A stretch of DNA of 64,000 nucleotides, taken from NCBI GenBank assembly GCA_007258455.2, contig VDFB02358134.1, positions 208,056,407 to 208,120,406 on the forward strand, written 5' to 3'. Positions within the stretch are counted from its first letter, which is position 1; the number at the start of each line of letters is the position of its first letter. Below the pieces are notes generated by a model. The model saw only the letters and a list, made by a program, of their open reading frames with translations. It searched no databases and was not told the DNA's origin. Origin of the DNA: Sequoia sempervirens (Eukaryota > Streptophyta > Pinopsida > Cupressales > Cupressaceae). The position numbers and the translations under genes were made by a program. This document shows positions 46,607 to 57,659 of this stretch, piece after piece.

Positions 46607-49600
46607 GTTGGAGTGTTCTGATTTTCCCTTGCTCATCAATTATATCAGGTAACAATATGTTACCCCAATCATTGAAATTCTTCACCAACTCCCTAATCTT
46701 CCTACTTCAATCATCTAGTAAGGTCTGAAAACCTTGAAATAATTTTACTAACACATGAGTAGGCTTCAATGATCGGGGCCTATCATTTATATCAAACCTT
46801 GAGGCTTTATTCATGATATCCAGATCATTGGCCCTTGGGATCCAATTTTTAATTATTGGTATCACTATCTCCTGATCCCTATCAATACTCTTTATTGCTT
46901 CCAACAACAAAGAATACAAAGAATGTATAGATAGCAATTTACTATCTACCTTTTCATTTAAGTGCTCCAAAACAGTAGTAACAATCTCCCTTTCCTTTAA
47001 AAGAAATCCCTCCTCTCTTACCTTTGTTGATGTTTGTAATTCATCAATTTTCTATATGAGCTACTTCTTCATTGGATCAATAGAGCACTCTGTTTCTTCA
47101 TCAATTTGTTCTAGAGGAGGGGTGAGAGCAGGATTTTGAATGGGAGACCCTGGTGTGGAAACATTTCGAGAAGTAGGAGGCATTGACCCTGCTGTGGGAG
47201 GTAATGTACTGGTTCCTGGAGCATTAGATGTTTCCCCAATCTGTCTTTACCTAAACCTTTCCACTTCAGTTTGCAACTCAACATTCCTTTGTTGCATTTT
47301 ACTATATTCTTCAATCAAAATGTTATACTTCTCCACTAAGCTCTTCCTTTCAGCCTCCTCCCTTTCAACAATTTTTTGGGCCAATTTGGCCACATTCACA
47401 GTTAAATTAGTGGCCTCGGTGGTTGAAGTCCCTGAAGCTCTCTTTATTATTAATCCTCCTTTGAAATTTGGATTAATATTAGCAATATCTAGTTTTCTCC
47501 CTTGTGGAGCCAATGCCCAAATTGCCAAGGTCTCATATTCTTCACTGAAGGCAGAGTTTTGCAATGTTGCCTTAACTTCTTCCTTAGAATCTTGAAAAGG
47601 ATTCTTGGATTTCATAATAGCACTAAAAGCTACTACATTTGCAATGTTCCACTCAGGAAAAATCAATACACTAGCCTGACTCACTAGTTGTCTTCCTTCC
47701 TCAAGAGTGATGTTCTTGAACTCTTCCATTAGTTCAACTTTTACTTCATCATTCTCCTGGTCTGACTTGTCAGGCCTTAGTTCCCTTCTCTCCCTGCATT
47801 TATCTTAATACTCTTCAAATTTTATTCTCCATGCCAATTGCAAGAATACATGAGTTTTTACAAATGTATTGTCATCTAAGAACTCCTTGCATGCTTCCAT
47901 TCTTGCATCTTGTACACTTTTACCTTTCATATCCAAATCGGATAAAACCAATTTAGCTTGCCTAGGAGGGGAAGGCATACCAACCTGCATGTCCTGATTA
48001 GTAACAATAATTTCATCTATCAGATCCTCATGTGGGTGATTAGTTCTTTTCCTCTTAGGGCTTGGCTCAGATGATGGTGATGGGGGACTGTCTTCTAGTG
48101 ATGATTTTAAATCAATGATCTTGACTGCCCTAGGCACTTTGAATTTTGGACTTGGTCGTGAAGGCGCCTTTTTTATTTGCTTTCCCTTTCTGTCTAATTC
48201 CTCCTCATCACTGCTACTATCCCTTTTCCTTCTATAAATGGGCCACTTTTCTATAGGCTAGTATATTGGCCCTATTTCAATTGGCCGAACACTTTGTTCT
48301 TGCATACCCAGAATTAGCCTTAAATTTATCTTTTTGGTTCTCAAGGTGTCCATAATCTCCTTGAAGTTCATTAGAAAATTAATTTTCTTATGGTATAGAT
48401 TTAATTCCAATAGTGGATCATACTTCAGATCCATTTCATGCACAACATCTAGTAGCTTACTATAAGCTATCCTTTTCTCCTTGTTCAACTCCTGCTTATT
48501 TAGATCAAATTCATTTCTAATCAGGTCCTCAGGGAAGTTGAACTCATGTGTGAATTTGCTAGCTTTATTCTTTGTCTAAAAAGAGAAAAGAAACCTTCAA
48601 GATCATGTTGTCGCCTTGGATCACATCTCAAATGGTAATCAACAAAGAATTTATCAAAATGTGTCCAACCTCCCTTTGAAAATACAAAGTCAGACACCAC
48701 TATAATTAGGGAAGAATGTTCCCTTCCCCCTTCCAGTGAGGTTGTCTTCATGAATACAACCTATATGCCACATAACTTCTACAAACCCTACTCTTGGTGG
48801 TACATTGTATGGTAGTATGTGAGGGGCTCCTTGAAATCCATATACTCTCAAGACAGTGCTGACTGGGTATGGGATAATGTCACCCCAGTTATAGTAAACC
48901 CTCAGTTCTGGCTTCCTTCCCTTTGGCCTGAGGAAATCATGTAATTCCTTAGGGATCCTAGGTACATTCAACATCAATCTAGCCCTTAATCTAGAATCAA
49001 AACAATTATCAAATTGCACATAACTGGTGCCTTCCTTATTACAGGATAAATCTGCAGCCCATATCTGTACTAGCAATCTTTCTCCATCAACTGATTGCCT
49101 TAATTTTATCTTCTCAGAAAAGAAATTAGCATTCCTAAACAGAAACATATGCATCAACATAGAATACCAAAAGAATTGAGTACCAGTATCATTTTTCTGC
49201 AGCTTTGATAGCCCTTCATGTATCCTCTCAGCCAAGAAAGAAGCAAAATCATATGTCACACAGAAGTTAGGGTGTTGTATTTGCACCCCCATGAACATGT
49301 ATGCAATAGGAATTACCGCACCAGGATTGAAACCCAAAATCTGACATAATGAGTAGAAAGTGGCTAGGAAAGGTTTTGCAAAGTAATTCAATCTAAAAGG
49401 TTCCTGATCACTAGGGCTGATATGAAATTATGAACCTCCTGCCCTAACCAGATGAGGTGGAAGTAGCTTAGCCCTAAAAAAAGATTTCAGCTTTACATAC
49501 TTCTACTTCATTTCCTCAAGATTGATGGGAACCAAGTCTTCACTCGACTCACTTAAACCAAAAATCTGCTGGATATCATCTCAATTAATTTCTAATAGCA

Positions 49601-49975
49601 CTCCTCCATCATTATCCCTAATTACCTGTGTGATGAGGTCATATCTTGTGGCCACTGCCCTAAGTAAGTCCAAATCAAGGAATACATTTGGTACATCGAG
49701 CTTCCCCATGTCATACATCCATCCATTTTAAAAAGGGTGAGGAAAATTCCTTTGTCCATACCATAATCTAAACATTTCTAAGCCAGTAAGTGGAACCCTA
49801 GCATTAGCAATGTTGGAACAATTACACAATAACCCCTCCCCTAGGATTTTCCCTCGCATCAACACTACACCTTTCTTTCTATCATTCGTTGATAACGGTA
49901 ATTGATCTAGGAAATCATCGTACAGGTTTATTTTTAAATATTCAATGTGGCCAGAGTGCTACTTGGGTGGTGCCA
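46344..49975 (-). pseudogene. Unidentified large gene, about 1,200 codons, broken by stops
   Basis: The minus strand can be read almost continuously from an ATG at 49975 to a stop after YLNDED at 46344. Several in-frame stops (for example the fifth codon, TAG) and one or two shifts interrupt it. Parts: DDFLDQLPLSTNDRKKGV; LNYFAKPFLATFYSLCQILG, YMFMGVQIQHPNFCVTYDFA, FFWYSMLMHMFLFRNANFF, GRKPELRVYYNWGDIIPYPV (49391-48690); a Lys/Pro-rich nuclear-type stretch (PSSEPSPKRKRTNHPHED, about 48050); a coiled-coil-like part (EREEAERKSLVEKYNILIEE, about 47350); and an acidic C-terminus. The N-terminal block faintly recalls gag-like or 'plant transposon protein' frames. No family is assigned. It lies inside CACTA element D and could be captured or transposon-born. 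Confidence 0.6.
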
Positions 49976-50150
49976 TCTTGGACAAACTAGGGCTTCGTTA
50001 CAATGTTACACTTCAAGTGGCTAGGACTAAGCAGAGATATGAAATTATAGAGTAAAATAGGTTCTTTTTCACAATTTATGATTAAAATATAGCCCTAACA
50101 AGAGAATTCAATAAGCTTAATGACAAGCATAGTAAACCCCTTTCCCAAAT

Positions 50151-50525
50151 TTAGGTGCAAAATGACTGGGAGGCACAAAAAATAAACTTACGACTCTTTT
50201 CGCATAAACTCCAAATTCTGGTTGTACCGGCCTGCAATTTCACCTTCGAATCTGAAACTATTTTCATGAAATAATTGGATGCTTTGTGCACAACATGTAG
50301 TAGCTTACCATAAGCTATCCATTTCTCCTTGTTCAAATCCTGTCTATTCAAATCAAATTCATTTCTAATCAAGTCTTCAGGGAAATTGAACTCATGCACA
50401 AATTTTCCAGCTTTTATTCTTTGTCTGAAAAGAGCAAAGAAACCCTTAGGATCATGCTTCGTGAAATAGTTGAATGCTTTGTGATACAGACTAAGTAGGA
50501 AAATTGATTTTATTGTCAATCAAAT
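50151..50525 (-). pseudogene. Partial duplicate of the unidentified gene
   Basis: The minus frame contains DPKGFFALFRQRIKAGKFVH, NFPEDLIRNEFDLN and EKWIAYGKLLHVVH. These match the segment at about 48600-48430 of the larger gene (GFFSLFRQRIK, FDLNKQELNKEKRIAYSKLLDVVH). Its flanks differ. The gene thus has stray pieces on both sides (43726-45158 and here), suggesting repeated local rearrangement. Confidence 0.65.
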
Positions 50526-52297
50526 TATGCCAGCAAGTGTCTCATTTGCCATTAAAGCTCAATTTCGTGCTGCATGAATGACTCCAATCATATTTGATGC
50601 AGATTTAAATTCAAGTCATCGATTCTTTAGCTTGATCAAATCATCAACGGATACCTTCAAAACAAGCTAACACAATTTCCAACACGGCGATAAGGGGCCC
50701 ACCTTACCATACACTATGAAGGAAGTCCATGTGGTGGTTGCCCACTATATCACAATCCTCAAACTTCTAATCGCGCGATGGTAGGCAACTGTTGATCCTA
50801 AGCATCAATGATCTCGTTCCTTTAACACAGTCGCCAGCCATGTCGTTAACCTTTGAGCAGCTTTTCCAATGAGATTATAACATATCCATCGATTTAGAAC
50901 ATGTGCATCTCAAGAACACTCTAGTAATCTGCCCCTTAATACATTTAAAGTTGGCTAGTGTTTCCTTTACTCTTTAAGCTTCATCAGATGAGACATGTGG
51001 CCTATGATTTCACAATCAACCCAAGCACCATCGTGGGATGGTGGGGAATGGCTTAGATCAAATGGCAGCTGGTCAACGATAGCACAAATTTGATCCCCCA
51101 GATAGGACACATGGTGCTTACCTGTGATTTCATGATCCTTCAATTCCCGATCACGGGATGGCGGGCACCATTGATATCTGCAGGAAATAGATCAATGGTA
51201 GCACTAAATCAACCATTGCAAAATAAAACATTCATTAAAAGGAGAAGTGGGAATTACTAGGTGGATGACAAAAAACAACATAAGTTATTTTTTAAAAGAT
51301 GAAACATAGGGTCAACCGAGACTTAGGATATAAAACCTTGCGGAGGAAATAAAGTATTAAAATCAAAGTTGGGTTTTAATTTTAATCCGGTGACGTAAGC
51401 CTAAGCCATTAACCCCAGTGGTCATGTCGCCAACGGCTTAGCAAAATACTTTCATTAAATACTAACTGTGCAATGTGTAGGTTTTCTAGATTCAAAGATA
51501 TGGGAGAAGATCTTGATTGTACCCTGCCAACTCGCAGACCTAAGGTGTTGCTGTGTTATTTGGTGTGAGGTTAGAAAAAGGAAGATGTGTGTCCTATATG
51601 GAATGTAGGGCCCAATCTCCACTATTGAGCTCATAACCCATGGTTTTAGATCGACAACCAAGATCAAAAGCTAATGTAAATCTCTGTTGTTCCCTACTAG
51701 CTCGCAGGAGGAAGATGAAGGTTGGTTAAAAGCCGCGAGGTCAATGAGATTGCGATGCTTAGCTCCAGCCGTTTAGTTTACAAAGTACATAGGACCTGCC
51801 GACATGGTAGTTGGTTTCTAAGATGGATTAATGTTATTGGTCATGAGGAAGGTGAATGATGCTTCGTTGGATGTCAAACCGAGTTAGCCCGAGATAAACT
51901 GTTTGATCTGCCAACTCTTCAAGATATCAACAAGTAGTATTCAAAGTTGGAAAATGACACATGGTGGTCGTTTTATCGTACAATTGGTGAAGCATTAATG
52001 AATTATTCCTTGCTTGTGTAGTCACGTCAATCTCAATCTGTGTGAAGATGTTGTTGTTGGCAATCATGAAGGGTGATCTTTGGATTCTCAAGTAGCTCTA
52101 GTTAAATGGTGATAGTACATATGCCGCCAAATTGCCATGTTTGCACATGCATTTTTACTAAGCATTGATGAAGGTTGCCATTACCTCGCACAATAAATAC
52201 AAGAGGAATTAAATGCTAATAGTGTCATTCTTGTATCAGTTAGAGCACTTTGTGGGTTGAGTCTAATCAAGTTTGAGTGCTTGTTTGAGAAGAGAAA
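50526..52297. other. Non-coding cargo with three related repeats
   Basis: No gene recognised. Three loosely similar units (about 50729-50800, 50990-51050, 51105-51165) share acatgtgg..., gatttcac/tgatc and a g-rich cgatc(a/g)(c/t)gggatgg(c/t)ggg motif. The whole is less A+T-rich than its surroundings. Confidence 0.45.
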
Positions 52298-52786
52298 ATG
52301 AGTAAGTCAGTAAGGAGGTCTATTCATTTGAGCTCACAAAAGCTTGGTCCTGCTATTCAGGAAGGTGCTTTGGTTGACAAGCCCAGGCTTGTGCCCACTA
52401 GATGTAGTAGAAGGTTACAATTCCAGGATGTTGCTGCTCAACTGGTAGATGACAAAGGCAAGCAGTCAGTGGTGTGCTCTATTACTAGTGTCGATAGGAA
52501 AATAAGGTATGGGCATGGCTCCTCTAGATGCCAACACTTGCCCATTGACCTTTCAAGAAACACTTCTGATGATGTAACTGAGACTGACTCCGACTACTGT
52601 CAGTATTTACCTCACTTCAATCACGGTCTGCCCTCTGATGAGGAATTGATATCTATGGTGCCATTGGCTATTAAAGCCCAAGTGGATGGACTAGAACGAT
52701 ATTGGGCAAGGACAAGAAATAAGAGGAGGTTGAGGGTCTACCATATTGGGCAACAACTAGAACCGGGCATGTACACCGGGGTCTGA
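52298..52786 (+). CDS. Hypothetical protein, 162 residues
   Basis: A clean ATG-started frame: MSKSVRRSIHLSSQKLG, basic N-terminal half (PTRCSRRLQFQD), Ser/Asp middle (NTSDDVTETDSDYCQYL), then PSDEELISMVPLAIKAQVDG and a basic C-terminal stretch (RTRNKRRLRVYHIGQQLEPG). No signal peptide or membrane segment. A related fragment of the SDEELISMVPLAIK part appears at about 53158-53210 downstream. I do not recognise the family, and an intact frame in TE cargo may be chance or a recent capture. Confidence 0.4.
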   Translation: MSKSVRRSIHLSSQKLGPAIQEGALVDKPRLVPTRCSRRLQFQDVAAQLVDDKGKQSVVCSITSVDRKIRYGHGSSRCQHLPIDLSRNTSDDVTETDSDYCQYLPHFNHGLPSDEELISMVPLAIKAQVDGLERYWARTRNKRRLRVYHIGQQLEPGMYTGV

Positions 52787-53659
52787 GTGTTGGTAAGAGT
52801 AGGGTGGTAGGTAAATAAGAAGTTGATGTGGTGCCTTCATGGCAATTTGGTTGCCTGGTTTTTTTGTGTGGATAGCGACAAGGGGATTTTGATGATAATT
52901 TGTGTTCCTTTTTCTTTTAGATTTCCCTAGTTTGTGTGCCACTATGTTTTGTAGATTCAACGTGTGGGAAGTTTTGAAATGAAATTCAAATGCAATGGAG
53001 ATTTTGTTCAAATAAAAATTTGTGGTGAAATTACATTTGGGCCCGAAGCTTGTTGCTCCCTTATCATATAAAAGGGAATTCAAGGCTCATTTGTAGGGAG
53101 AGAACTGATGAAAGCTCTAGCTAGGTTTTCAGTTGAATATATGGGTAGAAAGATATCTATCCTCTAATGAGGAAGTGATTTCTGTGGTGCCATTGGCTAT
53201 TAAAACCCCAAGCGAACGAAATAGAATAGATAACCTATTTTGAGTTTTGGATGAATATATGCAAATTATCTTAAATTGTGTGCAGATATGACTTATAAGC
53301 ATGAATAAACATATAATTCTAATATATTTTCTCTCCTTATGTGGACTTGAGTGAATTTTGAATGAAATGTTAATGATGTTGTCATTCTTCTTTTGAGAAT
53401 TTGTTCAATTGTGTGTCTATGTTTTTGCTTTGATTCAAGAAAATCAATTAAATGCTTAAATGGAGTCATAAGTTTACAATTATTTACAAAGGATTTGATA
53501 AGTAGTAATATATCAGAGAATTGAGCTCCATAATGCAAGGTATTATATGAGTAGTCCATTCTATTAAATTCTTGGGTCATTTATGCTAATAGTAAATGGG
53601 TAACTAAATATTTAACTAACAAAGAATAAAAGAATAATATGTAAATGGGTCACTCACTC
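52787..53659. other. Spacer with partial repeat of the preceding ORF
   Basis: Mostly A+T-rich. Positions 53158-53210 repeat cctct(a/g)atgaggaa and ggtgccattggctatta from about 52630-52680, about 530 bases downstream. Nothing else recognised. Confidence 0.45.
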
Positions 53660-54360
53660 ACTCCCTTTATCTCTCTCCCCTTAACCCTAAACCCTTAACC
53701 CTTAAACTCTAAACCCTTAATATTAGGTGTGTATTAAAACATTATAAAAGTATAAATTTTTGGAGTTCTATTAGGAATTGAATGATAAATGGTGATGAAT
53801 GGGAAAATCTAAGGCACTTTAATATTTTCAACTAAAAAGTTAGAGTTCAATTAGGATTAGTGTTCACTTAGGGTTAGGTTTAGGGTTCAATGAATGTTCA
53901 ATTTGGGTTAGGATTGAGGATGAGGTTGGGGTTTAATTAAGGTTATGAATTCAATAAGAGTTCAAATAGGGTCAAGGTTAACATTAGGTTAGGGTTAAGG
54001 TTCAATTAGGATAAGAATTAGTGTTAGGGTTAAGATTAGAGTTCAACTGTAGTTCAAAGTTAGGGTTATGGTACAATTAGGACTACTGCTCAATAAATGT
54101 TCAATTAGGGTTAATACTTAATTAAGGTTAGTTTTAAAGTTCAATTAGGGTTTGGGTTAGGGTTGGGATTATGAATCAAGTAGGTTTGGGTTAGGGTTTG
54201 ATTAGAGTTAGGTTTAGGGTTTAGTTAGAGTTAGGGTTAGGGTTAGGGGTAGAATTCAATTATGCTTAGTGGTCAATTACAATTAGATTTAGTGTTCAAT
54301 TAGGGTAAGGGTTAGAGTCCAAATAGGGTTAGGGTTTAACTAGGGTTAGGATTTAAAAGT
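53660..54360. repeat. Degenerate telomere-like repeat tract
   Basis: 53680-53720 carries CCCTAA-type units (taaccctaaacccttaaccc), then 53860-54350 carries TTAGGG-type units in the opposite sense (gggttaggtttagggttc, gttagggttaggg) mixed with caattagg. The plant telomere unit is TTTAGGG; here copies are irregular and interspersed. A second block lies at 56215-56460. This is an interstitial array and not a chromosome end. Confidence 0.7.
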
Positions 54361-54579
54361 ATGATGAATTAAGAGTATGATTTAAAATATTTTAATTCAA
54401 ATAACATAAATGATAAATTGAAGTGGGAAAACTTGAATATTATTTTAAAATTTTGAGGTTTCATATTTATGTGTGAGATTGATCTAATATTCTAGAAAAT
54501 GAATGTTAAAATATCATGCAAAAATAGGCATAGAATGAATGTAGAAGTAAAATTATATTTGCATATATTCATAAAATAA

Positions 54580-54680
54580 GATCTAATAAACAAAAAAATA
54601 GATAGAGATATAGAGAGATAGAGGGAGAAATAAACATATAGATAGGAGATAGAGGGGATATATATATATAGAGTATATAC

Positions 54681-54727
<47 letters not shown>

Positions 54728-55065
54728 AGAGAGAGATATATATATAAGTAGATAAAGACAAATAGAGATGGAGAGGGATCGATAGAAATAGGGAGCGATA
54801 GAGAGAGAGAAAGAGAGAAGGAGAGATAGATAAATGGGAAGAGAAAGACATAGATATAGAGATATATGGGAAGATAAAGGGACAAATAGGTTGAGATATG
54901 AAGATATATAGGTGTATAGGGAGGGAGAAAGAGATCGGGGAGAGATGGGGAGAGATAGAGAGAGGGAGGGAGAAAGACAAAGAGATATGTAGAGGGAGAG
55001 ATAGAAGATGGGGAAGAAAGAGATATATGTAGAGAGGGGGAGAGAGGGAGAGCGAGAGGGGGAGG
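54580..55065. repeat. GA/GATA-rich microsatellite
   Basis: Includes a perfect (AG)18 at 54689-54724 and long stretches of gagagata, gatatata and gggagaga up to 55065. Long minus-strand frames here (Ser/Leu/Tyr-rich) are translations of the repeat and are not genes. Confidence 0.92.
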
Positions 55066-55700
55066 CTAATTTTTTTAGTTTAAATTCTATAAAATATTCA
55101 ATAAATAATAATATAAATATTATAAGAATTATATAATTTGTATTTTAAATTACACACTATATTTTATTTTTGAAAAATATGTAATATGTAATTTTTAACC
55201 ATTTTCCTATATATTTAGTATTAAGATTTTTACATCTTTTAATAATTCAATATATAATACAAATAAAATATAGTTAATAATTTAATTAACTAGCATACCT
55301 ATATTAATTAATAATATATGTAAAACACGCCGAGAGTTATCTTTATCAAGATGCCTATTGACTTGAAAAAATGCTTACATTTTTCATGAATATGAATTTG
55401 GAAAGCAATCAATTTGATTTCATTATTGTTTGTGTCATTGTTTATCTCAATTCCCATATATAAGGGTACAAATTCAAATGTGAAATCATACCAACTCGTC
55501 TATAACAACAATCAACCAAGAACAATAAATTTAAAAGCAAAAATGTTCATCAATCATTAGATTTAGTATTGATAGCATCAAAGAAGTATATTATCATGAC
55601 AAAATGGCATTAACTAACTTAGATATATCAATTTTTTTTTTCAAATGTTTTAATACATTGTTAACATTATATACATTCAAGCATTTGAATGTTATGAAAT
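55066..55700. other. A+T-rich spacer 3' of the RPA1 fragment
   Basis: No gene. It is the downstream side of the minus-strand RPA1-like fragment and may include its 3' UTR. Confidence 0.35.
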
Positions 55701-56205
55701 CTATAGCTTTGCAATTAAGTCTAATGAAGCTTTGATCTCATATGAATAATCAAACTTTGTTGTTTTTATGACTGTGCATTTAATCCTTTGTTCATCATTA
55801 TAAGTCTCTTGTTTCACTTGAAGTTTAAATATGTATCTGTTGAAAAGGACATTTTGTATAATGTGTGAAAACTTATCATATTGTTTTCATGCTTCATAAT
55901 GTTCAATTCTTTTGTTGTTACACCCATAATTTCTTCTGCCATTTCTTCAAAATTTGTAATCCAAGTGAATGAAGTATGGTCTTGCACTTTGCATTGAAGT
56001 ATATATTTATCATCACATTCAGGGAAAGTTTTATCACATCTTCCACAATACCATTGACCATTTTCATTATTGTTTACCTTCTTTTTGCAGTGCCTATCTC
56101 CAATTTTCAAGGGGCATGTTGTATAACAAAATTTTTCTACCTTAATGAAAGATAAGGTAGCTTTTATCACTATCCAATAAGGTTTACTAGAGTTGGAAAG
56201 GTCTC
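55701..56205 (-). pseudogene. RPA1: Replication protein A 70 kDa subunit (RPA1), C-terminal fragment
   Basis: RPA1 is the large subunit of the eukaryotic single-stranded-DNA-binding complex used in replication and repair. The minus strand encodes its C-terminal DNA-binding domain with zinc ribbon: KPYWIVIKATLSFIK, KFCYTTCPLKIGDRHCKKKV, WYCGRCDKTFPECDDKYILQ, QDHTSFTWITNFEEMAEEIM. The four zinc-ligand Cys are kept (TCPL, RHC, WYC, RC). A one-base shift at about 55875-55885 moves the frame, after which the C-terminus continues, KFSHIIQNVLFNRYIFKLQV, EQRIKCTVIKTT and SLDLIAKL, and stops at TAG (55701-55703), the normal end for the family. Only the C-terminal part is present; telomere-like repeats start right beyond 56215. 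It sits inside CACTA element D, so capture of a host gene piece is likely. Helitrons can carry RPA genes too, but no Helitron signs were seen. Confidence 0.88.
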
Positions 56206-56214
56206 GATCCCCAG

Positions 56215-56460
56215 TATTTGTGAGATACTAGGGTTAGGAACAAATAGGGTTTAGGTTAGGGTTGGGGTTCAATTAGGGCTAGAGTTTAATTAGGGTTAGA
56301 TTTCAATAGGGCTAGAGTTTAATTAGGGTTAGGGTTAAGGTTAGGGTTTGGGCTAAATCAAGGTTAAGGTTCAATTAGGATAAGTGTTCACTTAGGGTTA
56401 TTGTTAGGCTTAAGATTGGGGTTAATAGTAGGGTTGGGATTTAGATTGGGGTAGGATACC
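56215..56460. repeat. Second degenerate telomere-like tract
   Basis: TTAGGG-sense units with caattaggg, as at 53860-54350. The two tracts bracket the GA microsatellite and the RPA1 fragment. Confidence 0.65.
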
Positions 56461-57264
56461 AAAAAATTGTTAAAAAGATAAGATAACATAAAATTATAAA
56501 TGAAATTAATCATATTAATTTCATAGTTAAAAAGATAATTCTATAGATCTTTAAATATACATATATAATAATCTTTAAATCTTATTTAAAAAAGAAATAT
56601 ATTATATTTATAAATTATACATTAAATTTTTTAATATTTAAGTTATACTAAAATCTAAGAGATGTTCAATATTGATTACTATTTTAAATTATAATATTGA
56701 TTTAAAGATATATAATTATATTTATAAGATTTAAATTCAATAATGAACTAGGAAAAATATTAAATCAATCAAAATTGTTTCTATTATCCAAAATACTATA
56801 TAAGTAAATTATAAACTATTATAATATAATATTTAAATTTTCTATTTCAAATGTTAAATAATTTAATGTTAAATTTTTATAATTAAAACTTACCTTTTAA
56901 TGATGTTAGTAAGTTTTTACTAAAATTAGTTTTCAAGATATTAACATACCTAGATATATTCACCAAAAATCTAATATCTATTATTGATTATGTAATTTTG
57001 TATGTATAACATATTTAAAAATATATATATATATATATTTAAAAAATTAAACAATATATTTTTTAAATTAGAAATATATTAGAAATAATTTGAATGTATT
57101 CAACTATCAAAATATGATTTTTTTTTTAATATACCATTAAAATCACTAATAAAAAATATTAAAGAGTTTATATATATTTGTTTAATATATTAAAAAAATA
57201 TTTTATAAAATATTTATAAAATATTTTTTAAATATATTAAACAAAACATATATAAAAGTTTAAC
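56461..57264. other. Extremely A+T-rich segment
   Basis: Almost only A and T, with runs of tatatata and aaatattt. No gene. It ends at the assembly gap. Confidence 0.7.
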
Positions 57265-57364
57265 NNNNNNNNNNNNNNNNNNNNNNNNNNNNNNNNNNNN
57301 NNNNNNNNNNNNNNNNNNNNNNNNNNNNNNNNNNNNNNNNNNNNNNNNNNNNNNNNNNNNNNNN
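57265..57364. other. Assembly gap (100 N)
   Basis: Exactly 100 N, the usual placeholder for a gap of unknown size. Distances across it are not reliable. Confidence 0.99.
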
Positions 57365-57659
57365 AATGAATGAGTGTTATATGTTATCAATGGATGAATG
57401 AATGATTAATGTTATATGATTGGGTATGGGGAATTGAGAGTGATGTGAAGGGGGGGGAAGGGCCAAATGAACTTCCACCGTCACGTGGTTGGCCCTGTTA
57501 AGTAAAGAATATTAAACTATTCTCAAAACATAGAGAAGCTCAATAAGGTATGCACTAAATATAAAAATGCATCGTTTGAAGCATCAAACAAATATGCAGT
57601 CTGTATGTATGATCAGTCGTCAGTCTCCGCGATGGTAAATTTCCACGTATATTTTTTTT
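57365..57659. other. Short unassigned stretch in element D
   Basis: Contains atgaatga repeats at 57365-57410 and no gene. Confidence 0.35.

Noticed and set aside
53660..54360. A true telomere or chromosome end
   Set aside because: Units are irregular, change sense and are embedded in a transposon far from a sequence end.
54492..54980. 162- and 100-codon minus frames rich in Ser, Leu and Tyr
   Set aside because: They are translations of the GA/GATA microsatellite.
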